The notes under the pieces were generated by a model. It did no database searches. It saw only the letters and a program-made list of their open reading frames with translations, and had not been told where the DNA came from. Below, piece after piece: positions 34,313-43,649 of a stretch of 64,000 nucleotides of DNA. The stretch is from NCBI RefSeq assembly GCF_000316035.1, contig NZ_ANHX01000080.1, forward strand, positions 82,924 through 146,923, written 5' to 3'. Numbering within the stretch: the stretch's first letter is position 1; each line of letters starts with the position of its first letter. This DNA is from Paenibacillus sp. PAMC 26794. Its GTDB lineage: Bacteria; Bacillota; Bacilli; Paenibacillales; Paenibacillaceae. Position numbers and translations under genes: made by a program.

Positions 34313-35149
34313 CTATTCCGCCTTCAGCAACATGGATTCAATAAACACTTTCAGATCACGGCTTACGCTGTTCAACTGATCAATGACCTCGCTGAACTCG
34401 GTTACCATCACAGCCTGTTGGCTGCTAGACTGTGAGATGGATGTGATCTCTTGCTCCATCTGCTGAATGGAATGCTGAACATCCTTCAAGGAACGTTCGA
34501 TATTCACCGTAGCTTCTTTGGTACCCGTAGAAAGTTTACGCACTTCAGATGCAACAACGCTGAATCCGGCGCCTGCTTCGCCTGCTCGGGCGGCTTCGAT
34601 AGCCGCATTCAGGCCCAGTAGATTGGTCTGTTCTGAGATTTCACGGATGAATGCGGCGACTTTATTCACTTCGCCTGAGTTCTGCACAGCCATGCGGGTA
34701 TTATCCAAAATCTGCGAGGAAGAGGCCGTCAATTGCTCGGATTGGGCAGCTACCGTCTGCACCATATCTGTTAATTTTCCGCTGATACCACCGATCAATT
34801 CAGTGAAGTGCTCCAGTTTTTCCTCATTCTGAAGAGAGAAACCAATGGCAAGTGTGCCCACGATATTTCCTTGCTCATCCCGAAGTGGGGTGGCAGCCGA
34901 GTTGATTGATGTACCATAGAATTTCGCATCAATACGGTTCGCTGAAGTTTCCCCATGTATAAGTGCCCGGCGGAGTGTAGGGTCATCGAGGGAAACGGGG
35001 TCTCCTGCCTTGATGCCCAGATCGAGTTCGTTGCTGGGAACATAATACCAGAACTTCTCCGTGTCGGTTACCGCAATCATGATATCGTGTTCTTTCAGCA
35101 TAATTTTAAAATACGGGCTCGCTGCAACGAGTGCTTCAACAATGTTCAA
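34313..35149 (-). CDS. Soluble methyl-accepting chemoreceptor, YfmS-like
   Basis: The 278-residue protein has no membrane segment. A small N-terminal sensing domain (about 1-110; IMIAVTDTEKFWYYVPSNEL, then GTLAIGFSLQN) is followed by the coiled-coil signalling tip EISEQTNLLGLNAAIEAARAGEAGAGFSVVASEVRKLS. Only the tip and short flanking helices are present. It resembles the short cytosolic receptor YfmS of B. subtilis, which acts at the flagellar switch. The start TTG at 35149 follows AGGAG at 10 nt. Confidence 0.85.
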   Translation of the reverse strand: MNIVEALVAASPYFKIMLKEHDIMIAVTDTEKFWYYVPSNELDLGIKAGDPVSLDDPTLRRALIHGETSANRIDAKFYGTSINSAATPLRDEQGNIVGTLAIGFSLQNEEKLEHFTELIGGISGKLTDMVQTVAAQSEQLTASSSQILDNTRMAVQNSGEVNKVAAFIREISEQTNLLGLNAAIEAARAGEAGAGFSVVASEVRKLSTGTKEATVNIERSLKDVQHSIQQMEQEITSISQSSSQQAVMVTEFSEVIDQLNSVSRDLKVFIESMLLKAE

Positions 35150-35529
35150 TAAGGTTCAGCTCCTAATAGTGTATGTGTGCATATCATCTAGATGTATGTA
35201 TATACATCGTCAGAATTATCGGAATCTTGAAGACCCAACAAGGGCAATAACGTATATTAATTACATTTTTAACAAATGAAACAGGAGAATTGATGATTTT
35301 CAGGAATTTATGAAAACATAACGAAAAAGCAGGCGAGAACATGATGTTCTCGTCTGCTTTGCTATCCATTTATTCTGTGCAATGCTCCATTTCCCGTGAT
35401 CCATGCTGATTTACGTAAGGGTTCACCCCATCAGCGTTACCACATCCGTTGTGTGTAGGGATCATCCTGACAGTACAGATATATATCCATACTCAGGAGT
35501 GCGCTATTGAGTTATATTGCGTACTGTTA
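35150..35529. other. Gap between the YfmS-like gene and moaA
   Basis: Apart from the terminator at 35324-35359, I see no gene or strong repeat in these 380 bp. The first 170 bp should hold the promoter of the chemoreceptor gene. Confidence 0.5.
35324..35359 (-). terminator. Terminator downstream of moaA
   Basis: AAGCAGGCGAGAACAT (35327-35342) pairs with ATGTTCTCGTCTGCTT (35344-35359), with one mismatch. On the minus strand it is followed by TTTTT, so it should end moaA transcription. Confidence 0.7.
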
Positions 35530-36531
35530 CTATCCGCCAATCTGGGACATGCGCCGTACAGTCGGCGTATGAGATTGCATTTTTTGTTCCAAAGCTAGAG
35601 CCATCTCATGATTCTTTGGTTTCGTACCCAGCGCTTTGAGGAACAGTGCCGCCATGGCATCCGGATCATCCACGAAGCGGCGAACATTATACTCATCCGA
35701 CCAGTACAGGCAGGCTTTGATATGTCCATCAGCGGTCAGTCGAAGTCGGTTGCAATTGTCACAGAAGTGATCGCTCACGGGATGAATCAATCCAAATGTG
35801 CCTTCGGAGCCCGCAATTTTCATATTGCGTGATGGGCCATTGCCCGCAGGGCCTGTTGTATTCTCTACCGTCCAGCCTGCTTCAGCACATACATCTGTCA
35901 CGGCTTCCAGCGGCAAATAAGATTTGCGCCATGAATCCGAAGCCTGTCCAATCGGCATATATTCAATGAAACGCACATGAAGAGGTTGATCAATCGTCAT
36001 TGCAATAAAATCCTTGATCTCATCATCGTTGATACCCTTCATCAGCACAACATTCAGCTTGATCGGAGCAAGGCCAGCGGCTGTTGCAGCTTCAATGCCT
36101 TTCAGTACCTTGTTCACATCTCCGCCGCGGGTAATCATGGAGAAGCGATCAGCGCGCAGGGAATCCAGACTGATGTTAATCCGGTTCAACCCAGCATCTT
36201 TCAACGCCTGAGCTTGTTTGTCCAGCAGAAGAGCGTTGGTAGTCAGGGCAATATCGTCAATCCCGTCAATTGCCGAGATCATGCTGACGAGCTTGTGCAG
36301 ATCCTTCCGTACCAGCGGTTCGCCCCCCGTGAGCCGAACTTTGCGCATGCCCATCGGAGCAAGCACTTTCAGAACCTGTGCAATCTCTTCGTAGCTCATA
36401 ATCTCATCATGTGGAGCAAATTCCATGCCCTCTGCGGGCATGCAATACACACAGCGTAAATTACAGCGGTCCGTAACAGAAATACGGATGTAGTCATGTA
36501 TCCGGCCAAATGAATCCTGAAGCAGTTCCAT
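35530..36531 (-). CDS. moaA: GTP 3',8-cyclase MoaA
   Basis: MoaA is the radical SAM enzyme that starts molybdenum cofactor synthesis from GTP. The 333-residue protein has the N-terminal cluster motif VTDRCNLRCVYCMPAEG, GGEPLVRKDL, the C-terminal [4Fe-4S] cysteines in HPVSDHFCDNCNRLRLTADG and KACLY, and the essential C-terminal Gly-Gly. The ATG at 36531 is used because AAAGGGTGG lies 5 nt upstream. It stands alone; mobA is 13 kb away. Confidence 0.95.
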   Translation of the reverse strand: MELLQDSFGRIHDYIRISVTDRCNLRCVYCMPAEGMEFAPHDEIMSYEEIAQVLKVLAPMGMRKVRLTGGEPLVRKDLHKLVSMISAIDGIDDIALTTNALLLDKQAQALKDAGLNRINISLDSLRADRFSMITRGGDVNKVLKGIEAATAAGLAPIKLNVVLMKGINDDEIKDFIAMTIDQPLHVRFIEYMPIGQASDSWRKSYLPLEAVTDVCAEAGWTVENTTGPAGNGPSRNMKIAGSEGTFGLIHPVSDHFCDNCNRLRLTADGHIKACLYWSDEYNVRRFVDDPDAMAALFLKALGTKPKNHEMALALEQKMQSHTPTVRRMSQIGG

Positions 36532-36650
36532 GCAGACCACCCTTTCATCGGTTCAGATTGGAAATCTTCTATTATAAATGATACGACAATTTCAAAAGGA
36601 ACAGTTGCATCAAATTTTAGCTATTTCTCCAATCCGCGTCAACGATGACG

Positions 36651-38876
36651 TCAGATGACAGCATTTTTGGCGGGGTGATTCAGATGGAATTGCCCCACGA
36701 GTTGTTGCAGAAAGATCGTAATGGCTTCCACGTTATGCGAAGAGTGCTGAACCTGCAACATATCATGGATCAGCTCCATCATCTCTGCTTCTACCTCAGC
36801 AGAAGTCGCCCGATTTTGATGGCTGATTGCAGCAATATTCTCCATCAGCATGACCACTTGATCCACGACTTGTGTGCGCTCAGGTTCTTCAGCGGTAGCA
36901 TTTTGCAGAAGTTGCGAAGCGGCCTGAACCAGTGTTGTTCCTTCAGCCAGTACCTGATCACCCTCTGTGATTAATTGAGATGCCGCTCCTGCTGCCGTTG
37001 AGATTCGGTCCAGAATCTGATGAATATTTTCAGTGGAAGAGCGGGATAACTCGGCTAACTTACGGATTTCCCCTGCCACGACCGAGAAGCCTTGGCCATG
37101 CTCGCCCACGCGTGCAGCTTCAATGGTGGCATTCAGAGCCAGCAGGTTGGTCTGAGCTGAAATTTCATCAATGACAGCCAGTGCACGGTAAATCTCTTTC
37201 ATGGTATCTATGAAGGACAGGATGGTACGGTTGGTATCGGACACGGCTCCTGAGATTTGGGTCATTTTGTCGCCGATTCGTTCCACTTCCTGCTGGGCCA
37301 CGCCGATCTGTTTGGTTGCAGAGGTCTCCAGTTGTTGCAGCGTTATGCGCATGTGATCGGCAGCGATCTTGGCCTGATCGAGATCTTCCAGTTGGGTGCG
37401 AATGGCCTGAATCATCGAACCAAGCTTGTAGTTCACACGCTCAGTCGTACCCTGGGTTGTCTCTGTTGAAGTTCGCATCTGATACTGATTATCCATAACA
37501 TCTACCGTGGCAAGTTGTACCTTCAGCATAATGCCTTCCAGAGAATCAATCATGTTGTTGATCCACTTCGCCAGTTCACCCGACTCGTCTTGGGCAAAAG
37601 CAGACGTGTCTAGGCGCTGGGTCAGATCACCCCTGCCTTCGGCGTTAATTCGAATAAATCGGCTGATGCGACGCAAGTCTTCATGAACTCGTTGATATTG
37701 GCTGCGATGCAGCTGTAATGCAGTGAATAATCCGAATAACACATTAACAGCTGCCATTGCTGCCGCGCTCCAACCACTACCAGTGAAGGCATAGACAAGA
37801 GCTGCTCCTGCAACGCCTGACAAAAGCGTGAAGAGACTGTGTTGCTTGAACTGGCGCCAGCCGATGCTTCGTATCCGATACACTTCCTCCAGATCCCCTT
37901 CACACATCATGCCCCAGCGATCAGGACAGTGTGGCAGCTGGAAGGTGATGCCTTTGCCGATCACAGAAATATGGCGGTAATCCGAGTAGCCGGGAAAAGC
38001 CACGAACAGATTGGAACCATTCTGAATGGTGTTTGCTACTCCGGGGTGCAGTTCTCCGGTCGACGGATCAGTGAACATGAGTTCCAGCTCGGTATGCTCC
38101 TTGACGGAAACGATACCCCATTCGGTGGTGACGCCATCTTTGAGATTTTCCCCATGCGTAAAGGTACGGTCTTCGAAGCGGCTTCGGGATAAGGCGGTGC
38201 CTGGTTGCAGATGGGGCCGTAATATCGACTCAGCCATAAAGAGGTAATTGTCACCGGAATCGGGATAGATATGACCTGATTCTCGTTGGATCAGGTCACC
38301 CAGTACATCTCCGGGAACACGGCTGCATAATGAACCGACATATCGACCTTCCTGCAGGATTGGGGAGATAAACAGCAAGGTGACATCATCGTGAAAAGCG
38401 GACGAGCGTGGACCAATATCCAACGTCAGTGGATCAGAATAAGGACCATACAAGCATTTTTTGCCATGACGATCTGCTCTGGAGTATTTCAATCCTGGTC
38501 CAATCAAAGCTTCGTGATCCTTATAGATCTGTCCAATATGTTTCTTATATGTAGAGAATACCACCTGATTCTGTTCGTTCAGCACGAATAGCTCCGTACT
38601 GTCTACGGCTCGAATATAACTGGATTGAAACCATGTATCTAGTTTACTTCGTTGCTGTGAATCTTGTAATACATCCTGTAATTGGACCGACTGTAACTGT
38701 TGGAGTAAACGGTCCAGGTGATTCCATTGTTCATCTGCCCAGTCCATCATAAGCTGCCGTCTCGTTTCGGCAATTCCCTCGAAAATCTGTTCCACATCTT
38801 CCTTCATATGTGCGTTCAACCGATACGATCGCCACAGCGGCAATCCTTTTCTCCATCCCAGCCAATCAAACATCAT
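36651..38876 (-). CDS. Methyl-accepting chemotaxis protein of unusual layout
   Basis: The protein has about 741 residues. The first ~345 are a soluble region before any membrane segment, with Cache-like stretches (FQSSYIRAVDSTELFVLNEQ, then FHDDVTLLFISPILQEGRYV). Two membrane segments follow (about 347-387) with almost no loop, then a HAMP-like linker and the signalling domain (DEISAQTNLLALNATIEAARVGEHGQGFSVVAGEIRKLAE). A classic receptor has a membrane segment on each side of the sensor, so here the sensor is probably cytoplasmic. The start is one of two adjacent ATGs behind GGGTGG; an upstream GTG at 38924 has a poor site. Confidence 0.85.
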   Translation of the reverse strand: MMFDWLGWRKGLPLWRSYRLNAHMKEDVEQIFEGIAETRRQLMMDWADEQWNHLDRLLQQLQSVQLQDVLQDSQQRSKLDTWFQSSYIRAVDSTELFVLNEQNQVVFSTYKKHIGQIYKDHEALIGPGLKYSRADRHGKKCLYGPYSDPLTLDIGPRSSAFHDDVTLLFISPILQEGRYVGSLCSRVPGDVLGDLIQRESGHIYPDSGDNYLFMAESILRPHLQPGTALSRSRFEDRTFTHGENLKDGVTTEWGIVSVKEHTELELMFTDPSTGELHPGVANTIQNGSNLFVAFPGYSDYRHISVIGKGITFQLPHCPDRWGMMCEGDLEEVYRIRSIGWRQFKQHSLFTLLSGVAGAALVYAFTGSGWSAAAMAAVNVLFGLFTALQLHRSQYQRVHEDLRRISRFIRINAEGRGDLTQRLDTSAFAQDESGELAKWINNMIDSLEGIMLKVQLATVDVMDNQYQMRTSTETTQGTTERVNYKLGSMIQAIRTQLEDLDQAKIAADHMRITLQQLETSATKQIGVAQQEVERIGDKMTQISGAVSDTNRTILSFIDTMKEIYRALAVIDEISAQTNLLALNATIEAARVGEHGQGFSVVAGEIRKLAELSRSSTENIHQILDRISTAAGAASQLITEGDQVLAEGTTLVQAASQLLQNATAEEPERTQVVDQVVMLMENIAAISHQNRATSAEVEAEMMELIHDMLQVQHSSHNVEAITIFLQQLVGQFHLNHPAKNAVI

Positions 38877-39051
38877 GACCACCCCGATTTCTGGATTTGA
38901 AAGCTTCGTTCTAATGGATTCCACCCTATCTATTCAATCTTTATACAAGAAAATGAACAAGATTACGAGGGGATATGTCATATTTTCCGAATATTTATTC
39001 AATAAATACAAATGATCGTGCGCTTGTTGTTAGGTGAAATCAAAGGGCATA

Positions 39052-39130
39052 ACAAAAATCCCCTCCGGTATCCAGTGTATGAGTGCATTCTAACATGTCC
39101 TCTTTTTTCACTGTCTACCCATGAGGGGAT
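39052..39130 (-). terminator. Probable terminator of the RND operon
   Basis: ATCCCCTC (39058-39065) pairs with GAGGGGAT (39123-39130), and on the minus strand is followed by TTTTTGTT. The loop is long (57 nt), so the actual structure may be more complex. Confidence 0.4.
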
Positions 39131-39152
39131 AATACATAATACCGCTATCTAA

Positions 39153-42100
39153 TTAATCTTCGATTCTTTTCTTTTTGAATTTCATCAGGAACTCATACAC
39201 AATCGGTACGATAACCAGGGTGAGCAGCGTGGAGCTGATCAGACCACCGATTACGGTGATTCCTAATCCCTTCGAGATGATACCCGCACTCTCTTCGAGA
39301 CCCGTTACCAGTGGCAACAGGGCACCAATGGTCGCGAGAGCGGTCATCAGAATTGGACGCAGACGAGTTGCGCCGGCTTCCAGCAAGGCTTCACGGGTAG
39401 ACATACCCTCTTTTTCCTTGTGAATCACACGGTCGATCAACACGATGGCGTTGGTGACCACGATCCCGATGAGCATCAGTCCACCCATCATGGCGGAGAC
39501 GTCGAGCGTACCACCAGCGATGAACAAACCTACCATAATACCAATAACCGTAAATGGCAGGGAGAACAGGATTGCGAATGGTGCCAATCCGCCGCCGAAT
39601 GTAACAACGAGCACGAAGTATACAATGGCGATGGCCGCCAGCATGGCGAGACCCAGTTGAGTAAAGGTATCATTAATCTGTTCGGTTGTACCGCCAAACT
39701 TCACTTCAACGCCATCAGGCAGATCCAGCTTGTCGATCTCAGCCTGTAGGTTACTCGAAGCTTTCGTTACATCCGAAGCCAGGATGTTGGCTGTGACTTG
39801 TACAACAACCTTACCATCAATTTGCATGATGGAGTTCGGGGAAGTACCTTCTTCCACTTTGGCAACATCTTTGATCGGAACTTGGATGCCGAGCGGTGAA
39901 GTGACGGTTTCATCCTCAATCTCATCAATACTGCTGAATGTTTTGTCGTCTGTCTCTACATATACTTTATACGTTTTATTATCAATATCCACTTCCGTGA
40001 GCACAGGACGTTCCCGTGCCGGGCTCAGTGCCATAGCCAGTTGGCCTGCAGTCAGGCCCAGGGAACTTAGTTTCTCCTGATCTGCAACGAGCGTATACTG
40101 CCCGTAGGTGTCAGCGAGTGTCGTGTCTGCTTTTTCAAAATTATCCTTGTCCGCTTCAACCAGTTTCAGAATCTCGTCCGATACAGGTTTGAGTTGCTCT
40201 ACATTATCGCCATAGATGGAGAGGCTCAGACCACTGCTACCCAGACCGCCGGACATGTCGAGTTCATTCCAGGTTCCTACGGTAACTTCCTTCTTCAGAC
40301 CTTCTACAAGCTGTTTTTTCACTTGAGTAAAGTCTTTCGTATCTTCGTTATATTCAATATAGAATAGAGCCGAGTTGGAACCACCGCCACCCATACTGCT
40401 CAGTGGGTTCGTGCCGCCGATGGAATATTGCATTTTCTCCAGACCCGGTTGTTCCAGCAACCACTTCTCGGCAACGAGTGCTTCTTTTTCTACATCTTCA
40501 CGCAAAGCTCCGGTTTGCGGGCTGTACGTAATGGTCACATATTTATCCTGTTGTTCCGGCAAGAAGCTTGCACCGATGAACGGGTACAGGAACAAACTGC
40601 CGACCAGCAGGATCACTGCAATACTGACCGTGATGAGTTTGTGTGACAGAGTCCAGTTCAGCAGGCGTTTGTAACCTTCCGCCATCTTGCCTGGTTTTTC
40701 TTCGTGATTCTGTTTGTTCTTCAACCCTTTACGGAACAGGGTGTGCGCAAGCATCGGCACAATGGTAATTGCCACGATCAGGGATGCCAGCAAAGCGAAT
40801 ACCATGGTCAGTGCAAATGGTGTGAATAACTCACCGACCATACCGCTTACCAATGCCAGTGGCAGGAATACAGCAATCGTTACGATCGTGGAAGAAAGGA
40901 TTGGCACAAACATCTCGCGCGTTGCTTCGCGGACCAGTTCACGGCCTTTCAATCTCTCACCTTTAAGTGTTAATCTGCGGTAGATGTTCTCGATAACAAC
41001 GATGGAATCATCGACAACCCGTCCGATGGCAACCGTCATGGCACCCAGCGTCATCATGTTCAAGGTGATATCCATCATATTGAGCGCAGTCAATGCCATG
41101 AGCAAGGAGAGCGGTATCGAGATAATGGAGATAATGGTTGAACGAATATTACGCAGGAATAGCAGGATGATCAGGATGGCAAACAAAGCGCCAAAAACGG
41201 CTTTGCCCAGCATCGTGTTCACCGAGTCCTGAATCGGCTTACCTTGGTCGAGCAGGACAGTCAAATCAGCATTTTTGAACTGCGATTGCAACTCTTCCGC
41301 TTTATCTTTGACTGCGTTAACGACATCAACCGTGTTGGCATCGTTGGATTTTACAATGGAAATACCGATCGATTCCTTACCGTCTGTCCGGGAAATGGAT
41401 TCCGCTTGACCGATGACTTCGATCTTGGCAATTTCACTTAATCTCACTGTAGGGATACCAGCTGCGTTGGCAGCACCTGAAGGGCTACCCACACCGGCAT
41501 TACCACCAGCGGCTTGGCCTGCAGCATGGTCCGTTCCTTGTGAAGCACTTGGAGCGGTACCTTGACCAGCTTCACCAGTTGGTGCTCCAGAGCCTTGGGG
41601 GGCTGCGTTTGAACCATTGCCTGTGGAAGCTTCCGCACCGCCGGGTACGACTGGAATGGCAAGGTTTTTCAGATCATCAATATCGACGACGTTTCCATCC
41701 ACGACAACGGCCTTCTGGGATTTATCCAGTTCGAACAATCCAAGGGGCACACGGATGGAGGAACCTTGAACGATACCGTTTACCGTATCTTCCGTTAGGC
41801 CCAGCTCGGCCATTTTGGCTTGGTCAAACTTCAATTGAACTTCTTTCACATATTGACCGGACACCTGGACCTGAGCTACACCGTCAATATCTTCGAGTGC
41901 AGGCTGAATATCCGATTCAACCAGTCGTGTCAATTGTTCCAGGTCACCACCGTCCTTGTCGGACAGGCTCAGAGATACAACCGGGAAAGAGTTAATGCTG
42001 AACTTGGAAATGGTCGGCTTCTGTACGCTGTCAGGCAGTTGTACTTCATTCAGTGCCTCACGAACGGTTGCCGTCGCGTTGGTCAGATCTGTTCCATAAT

Positions 42101-42389
42101 CAAATTCGAGTGTGATCGATGCTGCGTTCTCCATGGAAGTGGAGGTCACCGTCTTCACGCCATCTACATTGCGTAGTTTTACTTCCAGAGGCTTCGTGAC
42201 ATCCTCAACAATTCCCTCCGGTGCAGCCCCCGGATCAATGGCAGTGACATTCAGAAACGGTACGTTGATGTTTGGGATTGTCTCTTGTTTCATCGTCAAT
42301 CCGCTGTACAAACCTGCGAAAGAGATGATAATCGTCAGAATCCAAATCGCAAACTTGTTGTTCAGTGAAAAATTAATAATACCTTTCAT
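39153..42389 (-). CDS. RND-family efflux permease, SwrC/AcrB-like
   Basis: The 1078-residue inner-membrane pump has 12 membrane segments and two large outer loops. It starts with MKGIINFSLNNKFAIWILTI. The fourth segment has GRVVDDSIVVIENIYR with the paired proton-relay aspartates, and the second half has LMLIGIVVTNAIVLIDRVIH. In Gram-positives, SwrC (YerP) of this family confers self-resistance to lipopeptides; that role here is an inference. About 60 residues rich in Gly, Ala and Ser (about 248-309) are inserted in the first outer loop. The start ATG has GAGGAGAAG. It is cotranscribed with the TetR gene 33 bp upstream. Confidence 0.92.
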   Translation of the reverse strand: MKGIINFSLNNKFAIWILTIIISFAGLYSGLTMKQETIPNINVPFLNVTAIDPGAAPEGIVEDVTKPLEVKLRNVDGVKTVTSTSMENAASITLEFDYGTDLTNATATVREALNEVQLPDSVQKPTISKFSINSFPVVSLSLSDKDGGDLEQLTRLVESDIQPALEDIDGVAQVQVSGQYVKEVQLKFDQAKMAELGLTEDTVNGIVQGSSIRVPLGLFELDKSQKAVVVDGNVVDIDDLKNLAIPVVPGGAEASTGNGSNAAPQGSGAPTGEAGQGTAPSASQGTDHAAGQAAGGNAGVGSPSGAANAAGIPTVRLSEIAKIEVIGQAESISRTDGKESIGISIVKSNDANTVDVVNAVKDKAEELQSQFKNADLTVLLDQGKPIQDSVNTMLGKAVFGALFAILIILLFLRNIRSTIISIISIPLSLLMALTALNMMDITLNMMTLGAMTVAIGRVVDDSIVVIENIYRRLTLKGERLKGRELVREATREMFVPILSSTIVTIAVFLPLALVSGMVGELFTPFALTMVFALLASLIVAITIVPMLAHTLFRKGLKNKQNHEEKPGKMAEGYKRLLNWTLSHKLITVSIAVILLVGSLFLYPFIGASFLPEQQDKYVTITYSPQTGALREDVEKEALVAEKWLLEQPGLEKMQYSIGGTNPLSSMGGGGSNSALFYIEYNEDTKDFTQVKKQLVEGLKKEVTVGTWNELDMSGGLGSSGLSLSIYGDNVEQLKPVSDEILKLVEADKDNFEKADTTLADTYGQYTLVADQEKLSSLGLTAGQLAMALSPARERPVLTEVDIDNKTYKVYVETDDKTFSSIDEIEDETVTSPLGIQVPIKDVAKVEEGTSPNSIMQIDGKVVVQVTANILASDVTKASSNLQAEIDKLDLPDGVEVKFGGTTEQINDTFTQLGLAMLAAIAIVYFVLVVTFGGGLAPFAILFSLPFTVIGIMVGLFIAGGTLDVSAMMGGLMLIGIVVTNAIVLIDRVIHKEKEGMSTREALLEAGATRLRPILMTALATIGALLPLVTGLEESAGIISKGLGITVIGGLISSTLLTLVIVPIVYEFLMKFKKKRIED

Positions 42390-42422
42390 ACGATGGTTTC
42401 TTCTCCTCTCTGTTTCTCCTGT

Positions 42423-43370
42423 TTATGTGTGTGACGAGTCAGCTTGGATGAACCGGCTATACATGGCATCCAGAATATGCTGAAGCTCGGAGTGCAAAGA
42501 TTGAATGGCAGTTACGTTCTCCAGATTGTGCATCATGCCCAGAATAATGGCACGCCGCGGTGTGAATTCCATCATCTCCTGCCGGAGAATGGCAATGGTC
42601 TCAAGTACATCATTCTTTGGTTGCCCAGCAGGCAATTCGGAGGCAGCAATATCCTGCATTTTCTTGATAATATGAATAGGATGCCGCATCACCGTGGAAT
42701 CCGGATGGGGTTCGGTAATCCATGCAGGCCAGTCCTCCAAAGGAATCAAAGGCAAAGGTCGCTGCTTAAGGAATCCGTGCGCTGCATAGTCCATCATTTG
42801 CAGTAAATTTGTTGCCATTTTGGTAACGGTAAGGGACGGCATCTCTGTAAACCAGATTTTGACGTAGGAAAGGAATAGCCCCTGTGTCAGCAAAATAAGG
42901 TCAATCGTATAAGGTTCAATCTCCGATCCGTACTGCTCCTCCAGCTTATCCTTAAACCAATGTAAGGTACGGACTTCCAGATCTCTTTGCAGCGGATGGC
43001 ATTGTTCCTTGCGTTGCTGTTCATCATCCATCATCATGCTGCGCATCTGTACTCGCAAAAACTCCTTAAGTTCGGCAATATGGATGAGCAGTGTCTCAAT
43101 CTGCTTTTGCAGACGTTCTCGCGAGGTAAGGCTGGTTTCATGCTCAATCTGTGTCATCTCGTCCATGAGCGTGTACATGCAGTACTCCAGAGTACTGGCT
43201 TCTAATTCCTCTTTGGACTTGAACATGATGTAGAGGCTGCCTTTGGACATCCCGCATAATTCTGCAATCTCTTGCATGGATGTTGCAGCACTGCCTTTGG
43301 ATGAGAATAACTTGAGTGCTGTAGTAATGATGAGCTTTTTCTTCTCATTCATCTCATGTATAGGGTTCAT
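42423..43370 (-). CDS. TetR-family regulator of the RND operon
   Basis: The protein has about 315 residues, long for TetR. The helix-turn-helix is ATSMQEIAELCGMSKGSLYIMF. The C-terminal ligand domain is extended, with long helices (TLHWFKDKLEEQYGSEIEPY, then LLQMMDYAAHGFL). The ATG at 43370 has GAGGTG 12 nt upstream, a slightly long gap; an in-frame GTG within that site is possible. It precedes the RND pump and probably represses the whole operon through the palindrome at 43414. Confidence 0.88.
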   Translation of the reverse strand: MNPIHEMNEKKKLIITTALKLFSSKGSAATSMQEIAELCGMSKGSLYIMFKSKEELEASTLEYCMYTLMDEMTQIEHETSLTSRERLQKQIETLLIHIAELKEFLRVQMRSMMMDDEQQRKEQCHPLQRDLEVRTLHWFKDKLEEQYGSEIEPYTIDLILLTQGLFLSYVKIWFTEMPSLTVTKMATNLLQMMDYAAHGFLKQRPLPLIPLEDWPAWITEPHPDSTVMRHPIHIIKKMQDIAASELPAGQPKNDVLETIAILRQEMMEFTPRRAIILGMMHNLENVTAIQSLHSELQHILDAMYSRFIQADSSHT

Positions 43371-43413
43371 TAACGATACATTCACCTCATCAGGGAACTT
43401 GTGAGTTCTTGAA

Positions 43414-43463
43414 TTGACTTTAAGGTCAAAATAAGTATAAACGATCTGGTTAAAGGAATTCAA
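43414..43463 (-). promoter_or_regulatory. Promoter and TetR operator of the RND operon
   Basis: On the minus strand, TTGAAT (43463-43458), an 18-bp spacer and TATACT (43439-43434) form a promoter. Right at its start site lies TTGACTTTAAGGTCAA (43414-43429), a palindrome with one mismatched pair, a good TetR operator candidate. Confidence 0.6.
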
Positions 43464-43599
43464 ATGGGAGTAAATTGGAAAATGAGAGTGGGTTAAGAAG
43501 TGCTGTGTGTATAGTGACATTAGGGATCCGAGCGAAGATGGGACAAGATGTGGCTGTAATGTACCTTAGCATTGCATATATCAAACATATTTTTAAATA

Positions 43600-43631
43600 T
43601 AGCGGTAAAATAGCGGTAAAAGTGATATAAT
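43600..43631 (+). promoter_or_regulatory. Promoter of the Fic gene with tandem 11-bp repeats
   Basis: TAGCGGTAAAA is repeated twice head to tail (43600-43610 and 43611-43621), directly before a TATAAT -10 (43626-43631). The repeats cover the -35 region, so a bound protein would control the promoter. The same 11-mer occurs once more at 47884-47894. Confidence 0.55.
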
Positions 43632-43649
43632 ATAAACAGGAGGGATAAC

